From contig NZ_FNJI01000034.1 of NCBI RefSeq assembly GCF_900104445.1, positions 1 through 45,914 on the forward strand: 45,914 nt of DNA, read 5' to 3'. Origin of the DNA: Desulforhopalus singaporensis (lineage in GTDB: Bacteria > Desulfobacterota > Desulfobulbia > Desulfobulbales > Desulfocapsaceae). The translations under genes and the position numbers were made by a program. The first letter of the stretch is position 1. Every line of letters begins with the position of its first letter. Positions 18,461 to 26,895 of the stretch are shown here, in pieces. A model generated the notes under the pieces. That model was not told where the DNA came from, searched no databases, and saw nothing but the letters and a program-made list of their open reading frames with translations.

Positions 18461-18621
18461 TCGGGCTGGTTGCGGATGGTGGAACCGGCTTGACCGGAAG
18501 CGTAATATAGGGTAACTACTCGCAGCAGATTTGTTGGTGGTTATCCTGTTTATATCACGGATTGAAAGGACCTGCCGGTCAGAAACCATTTACCCGGGCG
18601 GAAAAATGCTGCAAAAGGCAA

Positions 18622-18661
18622 CAAAAAAGGGATTACAGATTGTGTTATCTGTAATCCCTTT
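18622..18661 (-). terminator. Intrinsic terminator of tRNA-Cys
   Basis: A 15-bp stem (AAAGGGATTACAGAT at 18626-18640, its exact complement at 18647-18661) with a 6-base loop is followed on the minus strand by a run of Ts (forward A-run at 18623-18628). It lies 9 bases past the CCA end of the tRNA-Cys gene, which it should terminate. Confidence 0.85.
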
Positions 18662-18669
18662 GAAATTGC

Positions 18670-18745
18670 TGGAGGCGGCGATCGGAGTCGAACCGATGAA
18701 TAATGGTTTTGCAGACCACTGCCTTAGCCACTTGGCTACGCCGCC
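18670..18745 (-). tRNA. tRNA-Cys (GCA)
   Basis: Read on the minus strand, the gene folds as a standard cloverleaf. The acceptor GGCGGCG pairs with CGCCGCC. The anticodon loop CTGCAAA carries GCA, and the T-arm contains GGTTCGACTCC. The discriminator is U, as expected for cysteine tRNA, and the CCA end is encoded (forward 18670-18672). It stands alone between glgP and rnc, with its own terminator. Confidence 0.95.
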
Positions 18746-18801
18746 TCAACGTGAGAGGCCCTTTATACCATAGTAGAAAATTTTGACAAGGAAAATATTT
18801 A

Positions 18802-19524
18802 ATGGAGAAAAATATTGATTCACTTGTTGGGGCCAACAAGGCCCGGCTCAGTGAACTTGAAAATCTTCTCGGTTATAGATTTACCGATCTCAGGTTGCTG
18901 CAGAAGGCACTGATTCACTCATCCTTTGCCTTCGAGCAGGCCCAGGGCGGCAACGATAATGAAAAGCTCGAGTTTTTGGGCGATGCGGTCCTGGACCTGG
19001 TGATCGGTCATCTGCTGTTTCATCGATATGATGAAATGCGCGAGGGTGAGCTGACCAAATTGCGGGCGTCGCTGGTAAACGAGCAGCACCTCGCCAAGAT
19101 GGCCCGTGAAGTGAATCTTGGTAATTTCCTGGCGCTCGGCAAAGGGGAGGATGCTTCCCAGGGCAGGCAGAAGTCGTCGATACTCTCCTGCGCTTATGAA
19201 GCGGTGATCGGCGCCATCTTCGAAGACGGCGGTTACGATACGGTGGTCGAGATTGTCGAGAGATTTTTCATTCCTGCTCTCAAGGAAAAAAAAGAGGAAC
19301 TCCTGCTGGCCGACTCCAAAAGCCGCCTCCAAGAGCTGCTTCAGGAAAAATACAACGAAGGTCCCAGTTATCAGGTAGACGGAGAAGAGGGACCGTCGCA
19401 TAAAAAAATCTTCACCGTTTCGGTGACGTTTCAGGACAAGATCCTGGGCAGCGGCCGCGCCGGTTCCAAGAAAGAGGCGGAACAGCGGGCTGCAGCTGAT
19501 GCGCTGAACAGGCTTCTGCCGTAG
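18802..19524 (+). CDS. rnc: Ribonuclease III
   Basis: This double-strand-specific endoribonuclease processes rRNA precursors and structured mRNAs. In its 240 residues, the RNase III domain carries the signature NEKLEFLGDAVLDLVIG at about 49-65, with the catalytic Glu/Asp residues, and a second acidic patch in YEAVIGAIFEDGG. A C-terminal double-stranded RNA-binding domain begins near SRLQELLQEKYNEGPSY and ends in the lysine-containing SKKEAEQRAAADAL. AAGGA precedes the ATG. Two further genes follow closely on the same strand. Confidence 0.96.
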   Translation: MEKNIDSLVGANKARLSELENLLGYRFTDLRLLQKALIHSSFAFEQAQGGNDNEKLEFLGDAVLDLVIGHLLFHRYDEMREGELTKLRASLVNEQHLAKMAREVNLGNFLALGKGEDASQGRQKSSILSCAYEAVIGAIFEDGGYDTVVEIVERFFIPALKEKKEELLLADSKSRLQELLQEKYNEGPSYQVDGEEGPSHKKIFTVSVTFQDKILGSGRAGSKKEAEQRAAADALNRLLP

Positions 19525-19539
19525 TCTTGCGTGGCTGAG

Positions 19540-20547
19540 ATGCATTATATTATCCCTGTGTTCATCTCTCACTGCGGTTGTCCCCATGATTGTCTTTTCT
19601 GTAACCAGGAGAAAATTTCGGGAACTGCAAGGAGCGGGATTGAGCTTTGCCGGGTGAAGTCGGAGATCGCGGCCTGGCTTGCGCGGAAAAAAGACCGGCG
19701 CCGGGTACAGGTGGCTTTTTTCGGCGGATCGTTCACCTGTATGGATACCGGGTTGCAGCGTGCGCTTTTGGATGAGGTGCGTCCATTTATAGAGAGCGGG
19801 CTGGTGGATTCGATTCGGTGTTCCACAAGGCCCGACTGCGTCGATGCGTCGGGGGGCCGTATGCTCTGGGAGCATAAGGTGAGGACCGTGGAGTTGGGGG
19901 TGCAGTCTTTTGACGACCGGGTTCTGAGATTGTCACAAAGAGGACATGGCGCTCACCACAGCAGACAAAGCGTACGGCTGCTTAAGACCATGGGGTTTGA
20001 GGTTGGCGTCCAGCTTATGCCGGGATTGCCCGGAGACAGCTTGAAAACATTTATGGCTACGGTTAAAACGACTATCGGGCTGCAACCTGATTTTGTGCGC
20101 ATCTATCCGACGGTGGTGGTCCGGGACTCCGGGCTCGAACAAAGTTATCGCCGGGGTGAATATTTGCCCCTGAGTCTGGAAAAAGCTGTTGCGATGACGG
20201 CGAGAAGTTACAAGATGTTTGATGGTGCCGGTATCAAGGTGATACGGATGGGCCTGCAGCCGTCACCCGGTCTAGAGCAAAGTGTCGTTGCCGGGCCCTA
20301 TCATCCGGCTTTTGGCCAGCTGGTCAATTCAAGACTCTGGTTCAAGAGGCTCAGGAAGAGGCTGGTACAGCTCAACGATAAGGAAAAACTTGAAATACGT
20401 GTATCGCACCGGGATCTGTCGGCGGTGGTCGGCAATAACAGAAACAACATCAAACGGCTCGATTTACTCGGATATGCCGGGCGATACGATTTAGTAACTG
20501 ATAAAGAGATGGTACGGGGTAGTGTAACTTATGTTGTCGGTAAATAA
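19540..20547 (+). CDS. Elp3-like radical SAM protein
   Basis: This radical SAM enzyme has the [4Fe-4S] motif CPHDCLFC (cysteines 14, 18, 21 counted from the ATG at 19540) in the context PVFISHCGCPHDC. The glycine-rich FFGGSFT and the later ELGVQSFDDRVL with GHGAHHS match the bacterial Elp3-related family (COG1243 type) that lacks the acetyltransferase half. Its substrate is unknown to me; a tRNA or rRNA modification is a reasonable guess from the family. Genes of this type often lie beside rnc, as here. A GTG at 19531 is an alternative start. The 3' end overlaps the ABC-F gene by 17 bases. Confidence 0.88.
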   Translation: MHYIIPVFISHCGCPHDCLFCNQEKISGTARSGIELCRVKSEIAAWLARKKDRRRVQVAFFGGSFTCMDTGLQRALLDEVRPFIESGLVDSIRCSTRPDCVDASGGRMLWEHKVRTVELGVQSFDDRVLRLSQRGHGAHHSRQSVRLLKTMGFEVGVQLMPGLPGDSLKTFMATVKTTIGLQPDFVRIYPTVVVRDSGLEQSYRRGEYLPLSLEKAVAMTARSYKMFDGAGIKVIRMGLQPSPGLEQSVVAGPYHPAFGQLVNSRLWFKRLRKRLVQLNDKEKLEIRVSHRDLSAVVGNNRNNIKRLDLLGYAGRYDLVTDKEMVRGSVTYVVGK

Positions 20548-22516
20548 TTTGGATATTCGCTTTGGTGAAAAGCACCTTTTTAAAAATGTTGCGGTTCAGG
20601 TCTACAACGGCAACCGCATCGGCCTTGTAGGAGTAAACGGTGCGGGAAAGTCGACCCTTCTTAAAATTATGGCCGGGGTCGAGCCCAGTGACGACGGAGT
20701 GATCAGCTGTGCAAAACATTTTTCCATCGGCTATCTGGCCCAGGAATCGACCGACCTGATCTCGGAGCGGACCCTCTACCAGGAGGCGGAGAGCGCATTT
20801 GGACCTCTGCTGGAGTTGCAGCGGGAGTCGGAAGAGCTTCAGGTTAAGATGAAGGATTATGATCCCGAATCTTCTGAATTCAAGGAGATTATCCATCGAC
20901 ACGGTGAGATCCTGCATTTGCTGGAAGGCAGTGATATTTACGCCATCGGCGGAAAAATTGAAAAAGTCCTGGTCGGATTGGGGTTTTCTCCCGAGCAGCT
21001 TAATCTTCCGGTATCGGCATTTTCCGGCGGCTGGCAGATGCGTCTTAAACTTGCCAAAATGCTACTGGAAAGTCCATCCCTGCTGCTTCTTGATGAGCCG
21101 ACCAACCACCTCGACCTGGAATCACTCACCTGGGTGGAACAGTTCCTGAAAAATTACCATGGGGCAATGGTAATTATTTCCCACGACAGGACATTTCTCG
21201 ATAAAACCACCGAGATAACCTGGGAACTCAGTTTCGGAAAGGTCGATATCTACAAGGGGAATTACAGCTATTACGTGAAAGAGCGCGCCGAACGAAGAGC
21301 GATAGAAAAAGGCGCCTACGACAATCAGCAGGCGAAGATCCGGCAGACCATGCGTTTTGTCGACAAGTTCAGGGCAAAGGCGACCAAGGCCAGGCAGGTG
21401 CAGAGCAGGGTCAAGCAGCTGGAAAAAATGGAATTGATCGAACTCACCGAAGAAGAACACCAGATCAAATTCTCCTTTCCCCCGGCACCTCCGTCAGGAA
21501 GAGACGTGCTGCAGGTGGAAGGTCTGTCCAAATCGTATGACGGGAAGAAAGTTTTTGACGGGGTGAAACTGCTGCTTAACCGTGGCGACAAGGTCGCTGT
21601 TGTCGGTGTCAACGGTGCCGGTAAGTCGACTTTTTTGAAAATCCTCGCCGATCAGCTCCCTTCCGACACAGGATCGGTGCGGCTTGGGGCCAACGTCAGG
21701 CTTTCCTACTTCGGCCAGCACCAGGCGCAGGAACTGTCGCCCCAGCTCACGGTGCTTGAGACTATGGCGCTATGCGGGGAAGAGATGACGGTGACCAGGA
21801 CCAGGTCGCTGCTGGGGGCCTTTCTGTTTCGGGGGGAAGATGTCGACAAGAAGGTCAGTGTACTCTCCGGAGGGGAAAAGAGCAGGCTTGCCCTGGCCAA
21901 AATGATTGCCGCGCCGGCAAACTGCATGCTTCTTGACGAGCCGACCAACCATCTTGACATGAGCTCCCAGGAGGTGCTCCAGGAAGCGATGGCCCAATAT
22001 GAAGGGACCATTGTCGTCGTTTCCCACAATCGCTATTTTGTCGACCGTTTCGTCAATAAGGTCCTCGAGGTGCGAAACGGTGGTATTGCGCTGTACGAAG
22101 GAAACGTTTCCGACTACCTGCGAAAGCAGGAACAGCTGCAGCTTAAACGTGAAGAGGGCGGCGAAAACGAGGAGAGCTCGAGGAAAAAAGAAAAGAGCGC
22201 CGGCGTGAACGATTCGATGAGCCGCAAGGAACAAAAGCGGCTGGAAGCTGTTAAGCGCCAGGAAAGATCGAAGAAAGCCGGCCCCTGGCTGAAAAAACTT
22301 GCCGAAGCCGAACAGCAGGTGGAATCCTTTGAAACACAGAAAGAGGAGCTGGAGCAACTGATGGCCGACCCGGGTCTTTACTCGGATGAGACGCGTTGGA
22401 CCGAGGTTTCGAAAAAGTACGAAGATTGCAAGCGGCGGTTGGAGCGATGGTATAAAAACTGGGAAATAGCCCAGGAAAAAATCGATGCGATCGAAGAAGA
22501 ACTCAACGGTGGTTGA
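20531..22516 (+). CDS. ABC-F family ATPase (translation/ribosome-associated type)
   Basis: This 661-residue soluble protein has two fused ABC ATPase domains and no membrane segment, the ABC-F plan. Walker A motifs are GVNGAGKST at about residues 34-42 and again at about 358-366. Signatures are FSGGWQMRL and LSGGEKSRL, and both Walker B sites read LLDEPTNHLD. The linker between domains (KFRAKATKARQVQSRVKQLEK in its middle) is the charged helical P-site region. A C-terminal coiled coil of about 110 residues resembles Uup/YheS-type proteins. ABC-F proteins act on ribosomes to relieve stalling or confer resistance; which subgroup this belongs to is not certain. Confidence 0.92.
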   Translation: MLSVNNLDIRFGEKHLFKNVAVQVYNGNRIGLVGVNGAGKSTLLKIMAGVEPSDDGVISCAKHFSIGYLAQESTDLISERTLYQEAESAFGPLLELQRESEELQVKMKDYDPESSEFKEIIHRHGEILHLLEGSDIYAIGGKIEKVLVGLGFSPEQLNLPVSAFSGGWQMRLKLAKMLLESPSLLLLDEPTNHLDLESLTWVEQFLKNYHGAMVIISHDRTFLDKTTEITWELSFGKVDIYKGNYSYYVKERAERRAIEKGAYDNQQAKIRQTMRFVDKFRAKATKARQVQSRVKQLEKMELIELTEEEHQIKFSFPPAPPSGRDVLQVEGLSKSYDGKKVFDGVKLLLNRGDKVAVVGVNGAGKSTFLKILADQLPSDTGSVRLGANVRLSYFGQHQAQELSPQLTVLETMALCGEEMTVTRTRSLLGAFLFRGEDVDKKVSVLSGGEKSRLALAKMIAAPANCMLLDEPTNHLDMSSQEVLQEAMAQYEGTIVVVSHNRYFVDRFVNKVLEVRNGGIALYEGNVSDYLRKQEQLQLKREEGGENEESSRKKEKSAGVNDSMSRKEQKRLEAVKRQERSKKAGPWLKKLAEAEQQVESFETQKEELEQLMADPGLYSDETRWTEVSKKYEDCKRRLERWYKNWEIAQEKIDAIEEELNGG

Positions 22517-22765
22517 GCGGGATCGCGCGGATAGCGGCAACAACCGGCACCGCGATAAGAGATGAATGCGAAATATCTGGAAATTTGTTGGTTAGGGCAC
22601 TGTTTACAATAACGGTTTTTTCCGATACTATTCATCATACGTTTCCTCAGACTATTTCTCCAGCGGATTAAGGGGGGACCAATTGGGCGCTGTGCGTGTT
22701 TTACCAAGAGGTGCTGCTGAAGAAGTACTTTTCGTACGTTTATTAAAAGAACAAGGGAGAAGGTT

Positions 22766-23221
22766 ATGCGAGCGGGTTTCTGGAAAAAATATGTACTGCT
22801 GGCGACTGTGGCGGGCTTTGTCATGGCTGGGTGTGGCAAGTCCCTTATCGGTAAGTCGGTTGACGCCTCTCTTCCCGCGTTTTGCCGGATAGATGGTTTT
22901 CCCGCACAATGCAATGAAATGAAAGGTTACGGTGAAATCACCCCTTCCGTGACAATCACCAAACTCGATGATAGGGGAAATTATCTTGTTGAAGGTTATT
23001 TTGACGCAAGCCACGGGGCAATTGGCATGTGGCGCAATATACGCAAAAGCAAAAGCCGGTTCAGGATGCTATTCGTATCCGGCGACGTTATCTCTGATTG
23101 TAAGAACATCTCGGTAAAATCAACAGATCCGGGCAACAAGATCAAATTTTCTTTCAAGTACCATACCGAGTGGCCTATCGATGCCGTGGCTTTTACATAT
23201 AATGTGGTTGTCCAGGAGTAG
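22766..23221 (+). CDS. Hypothetical lipoprotein
   Basis: This 151-residue protein has a lipoprotein signal: basic MRAGFWKK, a hydrophobic stretch, then the lipobox VMAGC with the lipidated cysteine at about residue 23. The following GKS favours outer-membrane sorting. The mature domain has three further cysteines and alternating beta-type sequence (ITPSVTITKLDDRGNYLVEG). I do not recognise the family. GGGAGAAGG lies just before the ATG. The 249 bases before it hold nothing I can name. Confidence 0.75.
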   Translation: MRAGFWKKYVLLATVAGFVMAGCGKSLIGKSVDASLPAFCRIDGFPAQCNEMKGYGEITPSVTITKLDDRGNYLVEGYFDASHGAIGMWRNIRKSKSRFRMLFVSGDVISDCKNISVKSTDPGNKIKFSFKYHTEWPIDAVAFTYNVVVQE

Positions 23222-23473
23222 CCGGTGGTACAGTGCGGTTATGGTGCTGTCCGCTTAGCCGGCCAGATGGCAGACAAAGAACCGCTGGTCTGGATATTTC
23301 ACTCTCCTGACAAACCTCATGTCCTGGGTTCAGGACTGTCTGGTGTAATCGTGGGCGGCGCAGGGTGGCCGATTTTGTGGCTGGTTATGGCGGAGTAAAC
23401 GCGGCGGTGCGGTGAAATGATGCATGAATTACGCCGGCTGCCCGGAAAACAGATATTGTGTAAGGGGAGGGGA

Positions 23474-24031
23474 ATGAAAATAGTGGGTATCAGCGGCAGC
23501 CTGCGTGAGGGATCGTACAACAGGCTGCTGCTCAGGGCTGCTCAGGGGATGGTGGAAGAGGACGACTCACTGAAGATTTTCGATCTGCAGCAGGTGCCAT
23601 TTTACAATGCCGACGCCGACACTGAGATCAAGCCGCAGCCGGTGCAGCTGCTGATAGATGCTGTCGCAGGCGCCGACGGGTTGCTGTTTGCCACTCCGGA
23701 GTATAATTATTCCATTCCCGGGGTGTTGAAAAATGCAATAGACTGGGCTTCGAGACCGGCCTATAAATCGGTACTGGCCAACAAGCCTACGGCTATTCTC
23801 AGTGCGTCGGTAAGTCCTGTCGGCGGGGCGCGGGCGCAGGTTCATCTGCGTGATATCTTCTCCGGTACCCTGACGCCTGTATATCCCGCACCTCACTATC
23901 TGCTGCCGTCAGCCCCCAAGGCTTTTGACGTCGACGGCCAACTGGTGGACAAAAATGTCAGGGATGGCCTGAAACGGTATCTGACAGGTTACCTGCAATG
24001 GGTTTCTGGCCTGCTTGAAAGTGACGGATAA
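23474..24031 (+). CDS. NADPH-dependent FMN reductase family protein
   Basis: This is a flavodoxin-fold NAD(P)H:FMN/quinone reductase (SsuE/ChrR/YieF type) of 185 residues. I choose the ATG at 23474, which follows GGGGAGGGG and starts directly with MKIVGISGSLREGSYN, the flavin-phosphate loop. A longer frame from 23417 is less likely. The second flavin motif is FATPEYNYSIPGVLKNAIDW, very close to the family consensus. A later SVSPVGGARAQ loop also fits. Possible roles are quinone, chromate or azo-type reduction and flavin supply. Confidence 0.92.
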   Translation: MKIVGISGSLREGSYNRLLLRAAQGMVEEDDSLKIFDLQQVPFYNADADTEIKPQPVQLLIDAVAGADGLLFATPEYNYSIPGVLKNAIDWASRPAYKSVLANKPTAILSASVSPVGGARAQVHLRDIFSGTLTPVYPAPHYLLPSAPKAFDVDGQLVDKNVRDGLKRYLTGYLQWVSGLLESDG

Positions 24032-24094
24032 AAGGTACGCTTTCTCCCGCACAGGCAGGTCGTGAGGGAACTCCTTTAACTTATGGAAGATGAA

Positions 24095-24436
24095 ATGAGA
24101 AAAATTATTGCAGTGCTGATATGTCTGGTGATGGTCGCTCCCGCTTTTGCCAAAAACGACAAGGAGAAGAAGCACAAAAAGCTGCCTCCGGGATTGCACA
24201 AAAAGCTGGAAAGAACTTCCGAGCTGCCGCCGGGATGGCGCAAGAAAATAATGAAAGGAGAGATCCTGGACCATGACTTGTACGAAATCGGCAGGAACCA
24301 TCCGGTTGATATCGGCGAATATTCCCTCAAGCCTGAAGTCGGCACCAGGGTGATGAGGATTGAGGACAGGATCTTTCGGATAAAAAACGATACCCGGGAA
24401 ATACTCGAAGTTATCGGTATTAAAACAGATTTGTAA
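24095..24436 (+). CDS. Small secreted basic hypothetical protein
   Basis: This 113-residue protein (ATG at 24095, GGAAG 5 bases upstream) has a Sec signal peptide, MRKIIAVLICLVMVAPAFA, with an AFA cleavage site. A very basic stretch (KNDKEKKHKK) is followed by two related LPPG units (LPPGLHKKLERT and LPPGWRKKIMKG). The remainder forms a short domain ending EVIGIKTDL. Secreted proteins with repeated LPPG-lysine units are common in proteobacteria and uncharacterised. It is probably periplasmic. Confidence 0.75.
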   Translation: MRKIIAVLICLVMVAPAFAKNDKEKKHKKLPPGLHKKLERTSELPPGWRKKIMKGEILDHDLYEIGRNHPVDIGEYSLKPEVGTRVMRIEDRIFRIKNDTREILEVIGIKTDL

Positions 24437-24506
24437 TCACCAGCAGCAAGTTGCCGGCAAGAGGGGCTAAGAATGTCTGCTTGCTGATTTAACGGTTGCA
24501 GCGATT

Positions 24507-25295
24507 TCACCAACCTGATGCAAACTTTTCGAAGTCGTACCCCACATCATCCGGGCGATGGGCATCGGAGCCGAGGACGATTCTCAGCTTCAGGGTGGCT
24601 GCCATGTCGAGGATTTTGCCGGCTGGAAACTGCTCTCCCCTGATACGGAACCCTGAGGTGTTAATTTCAAGGGCCATGTCGTTGTCTTTGATAACAACCA
24701 GCAGTTTCTCAATCTGCCGGTAATGGGACTTTTGCAGCTGCAGTTCAGACAGATGGCGCAGGGGGCCGTCGAGGTGACAGAGAACTGTTCCCGGAAGAGA
24801 GGTTGCCGCTTCCAGGAGATGATCAAAATATCGGGTGAGAATTTTCGCCGGTCCTATTCTGCGCGCAAGCTCGATATCCTGATCCGATTTGGTGAAGAGG
24901 TTGAGATGATTTTTCATTTCCGGAAATTTCAGGAAATGGCAGGAGATTCCTACCTGGTCCCACTGTTCTTCATTCAGCCTGTTGCAAAGCTTTTCCCGAT
25001 AGTCTGGGTTGTAGCCGCATTCAACTCCAAGCCCGATATCGATCCGGTTGCGGTAGAGTTCTTTTAGCCGTCTGCCTTCATCCAGGAAGTACCTGAAGTG
25101 ATCTTTCTCGAGCCAGGTCCGTTTCTTCCATACTATACCCTCCTCCATATGCTCGAGGAAGGTCAGCGACTTTAGCTCTTTGGCAATCGCTGCCTGCACG
25201 TACTCCTCCATCTCCCCGATCCCGTGATTGCTGAGACTGGTGTGTACGTGGTTGTCGTGGTACAGCAGGGAGGAGGTATGCGATGAAGTTGCCAC
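24507..25295 (-). CDS. PHP-domain phosphoesterase, histidinol-phosphatase-like
   Basis: This is a metal-dependent phosphoesterase of the PHP superfamily, 262 residues. Metal-binding motifs run in order: DNHVHTSLSNHG at about 14-25, FLEHMEEG at about 46-53, GVECGYNPDY, GISCHFLKF, VLCHLDGP and the C-terminal GSDAHRPDDVG. This order matches HisK-type histidinol-phosphate phosphatases, but no his genes are nearby, so another phosphomonoester is equally possible. The best start is a GTG at 25295 without a clear ribosome binding site; translation may be coupled to the small gene ending at 25325. Confidence 0.85.
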   Translation of the reverse strand: MATSSHTSSLLYHDNHVHTSLSNHGIGEMEEYVQAAIAKELKSLTFLEHMEEGIVWKKRTWLEKDHFRYFLDEGRRLKELYRNRIDIGLGVECGYNPDYREKLCNRLNEEQWDQVGISCHFLKFPEMKNHLNLFTKSDQDIELARRIGPAKILTRYFDHLLEAATSLPGTVLCHLDGPLRHLSELQLQKSHYRQIEKLLVVIKDNDMALEINTSGFRIRGEQFPAGKILDMAATLKLRIVLGSDAHRPDDVGYDFEKFASGW

Positions 25296-25324
25296 AGCCG
25301 GAGGAGGTACTGCAAAAAGACAGA

Positions 25325-25519
25325 TTACGCGTTTCCTTTGGGAAAGAAGTGGAGCACTCCGTCAATATCGGAAGTGTCGCAGAAGTGTCCCTGGTCCAGT
25401 TCGAAATCGAGATACTCCTCTATGCCGTCGACTTTGACGGTGAGAGCAGGGCCATCGGGGAGGTGATAAATTACAGTGTCGACATCAGTGAGATCGACCG
25501 GTCGATAAAAAAGTTTCAT
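25325..25519 (-). CDS. Small hypothetical acidic protein
   Basis: This is a 64-residue frame starting at ATG 25519 (MKLFYRPVDLTDVDTVIYHL), rich in Asp and aromatics, with alternating beta-type sequence and a C-terminal FFPKGNA. Codon use is like that of neighbouring genes. It ends 29 bases before the PHP gene on the same strand, so the two may form a pair. An opposite-strand frame at 25283-25528 (81 residues, MKLPQPEEVLQ start) covers the same bases and has a better ribosome binding site, AGGAGG 6 bases before its ATG. Only one is likely to be real, and I favour the minus strand on sequence character. Confidence 0.5.
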   Translation of the reverse strand: MKLFYRPVDLTDVDTVIYHLPDGPALTVKVDGIEEYLDFELDQGHFCDTSDIDGVLHFFPKGNA

Positions 25520-25812
25520 GCTCAATAAATCCTGTATGCGCCAGAGGCGCAGTAATAAAAATAACAGCCAACAAAATGTGACATATACGATGAAATAAGA
25601 AAAACTGCAAGGAGTATCAACATTGCGGGGATATATTTATGACCCCGGGGATGGATGGGGAAAACAGAATTACGGTTCGATCAGAAGCTGCGATAAATCT
25701 GCGGAATTGAGTTTACTTAGTATGAGCAGGTGGTATTATGTACTGTTTGTGGAATGACGAAACACTGCTCCCCAGGGAGTTTATATAAATTTTAGACAGT
25801 CAGGTGATGTGT

Positions 25813-26772
25813 ATGAACAAAGAAAACAGCAACATCAAGGAGAAGACTCTTTTTGGGATGGATAAGAATCCGTCATCGATCGAGCCGAAAAAACTTACTC
25901 TGGACAGCCGTATCAAGTTCAGGTGCCATCCGGGCGTGAAGTGTTTTACTGCATGCTGCGGCGGCATAAAAATTATTCTCACGCCCTATGATATCCTGCA
26001 GTTGACCAGAAGACTGGGAATGCCAGCCCATGAATTTCTGCATCAATACACAACACCGGTTTACCTGGAAAAAACCGATATGCCCGGGGTTGCGATCAAG
26101 CTTCGTGAAGAAGATAATAAGTGTCCGTTTGTCACCCCCGAAGGATGTACCGTATACAGCGATCGGCCTACCGCATGCAGATACTACCCGGTGGGGATGG
26201 CCGATTTCCATGAAGGGGGAAGCCGGGACGCCAGCGGCAAAGAGAATACTCCCGAGGAGGAGAAGTTCTTTTTCCTGGTAAAAGAGGACCACTGCAAGGG
26301 GTTTGAGGAAGACAAGGAGTGGACCGTCAGGGAATGGCGCGCCGATCAGGGAGTGGACGTGCGCGATGAGATGAACAAGGAGTGGTTGCGGCTGGTGATG
26401 AGGCGAAAATCCTTTGGCCACCAGGCGACCCTGTCGGAACAGGCCAAACGGATGTTTTTTATGGCGTCCACCGATTTGAACACTTTCAGGCGTTTCATTT
26501 TTGAGAGTTCGTTCCTTGAGACCTATGAAATAGAAGAGGAAGTTCTTGAAAAAATCAAGGAAGACGATGTCGAGCTTATGCTCTTTTCCTTCAAGTATCT
26601 TGCCGCCACCCTGTTCGGTGCTCAGTTTTTGAAGATCAGGGATGATAAGATAAAGGAAAAGACGGCGCAGATGAAGAAACGGCAGGATGAAAATGTGCTG
26701 CGTTCGGTTAAGGAGTACGAAGAGCTGAAAACTTCCATGGAAAAGGCAAAAACCAAGAGCGACGCCGAATAA
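25813..26772 (+). CDS. YkgJ-family cysteine-cluster protein
   Basis: This 319-residue cytoplasmic protein carries the CxxxxxC-xxx-CC pattern near the N-terminus (cysteines 38, 44, 48, 49) followed by CPF, GCTVY and RPTACRYYP. This is the zinc or iron-chelating YkgJ/UPF0153 domain (about residues 35-135). The rest is helical and charged, ending in a lysine/glutamate-rich coiled-coil tail. The family's function is unknown. I place the start at ATG 25813, with alternatives at 25807 and at GTG 25804. About 290 bases upstream are AT-rich, contain no gene I can support and probably hold the promoter. Confidence 0.88.
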   Translation: MNKENSNIKEKTLFGMDKNPSSIEPKKLTLDSRIKFRCHPGVKCFTACCGGIKIILTPYDILQLTRRLGMPAHEFLHQYTTPVYLEKTDMPGVAIKLREEDNKCPFVTPEGCTVYSDRPTACRYYPVGMADFHEGGSRDASGKENTPEEEKFFFLVKEDHCKGFEEDKEWTVREWRADQGVDVRDEMNKEWLRLVMRRKSFGHQATLSEQAKRMFFMASTDLNTFRRFIFESSFLETYEIEEEVLEKIKEDDVELMLFSFKYLAATLFGAQFLKIRDDKIKEKTAQMKKRQDENVLRSVKEYEELKTSMEKAKTKSDAE

Positions 26773-26798
26773 TCGAGCTTTTACCCAAAAGCTAACAC

Positions 26799-26834
26799 AA
26801 AGGGGTCGAGCTGATCTTTCAGCTCGACCCCTTT
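26799..26834. terminator. Strong hairpin between convergent genes, likely two-way terminator
   Basis: AAAGGGGTCGAGCTG at 26799-26813 pairs perfectly with 26820-26834 around a 6-base loop. It lies 27 bases after the stop of the YkgJ gene and 62 bases beyond the stop of nifJ on the other strand. The A/T ends of the stem give short U-runs in either direction, so it can serve both transcripts. Confidence 0.75.
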
Positions 26835-26846
26835 GCTGTTTGATGT

Positions 26847-26873
26847 CAAGTGGTTCGGCTGGCGAACCACTTG
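26847..26873. repeat. Second inverted repeat downstream of nifJ
   Basis: CAAGTGGTTCG at 26847-26857 is the exact complement of 26863-26873, with a 5-base loop. It stands 23 bases past the nifJ stop and just before the larger hairpin. No T-run follows, so it may act as an mRNA 3' stabiliser or an auxiliary terminator stem. Confidence 0.6.
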
Positions 26874-26895
26874 GATTCGGCAGTTACCAGCCGAC

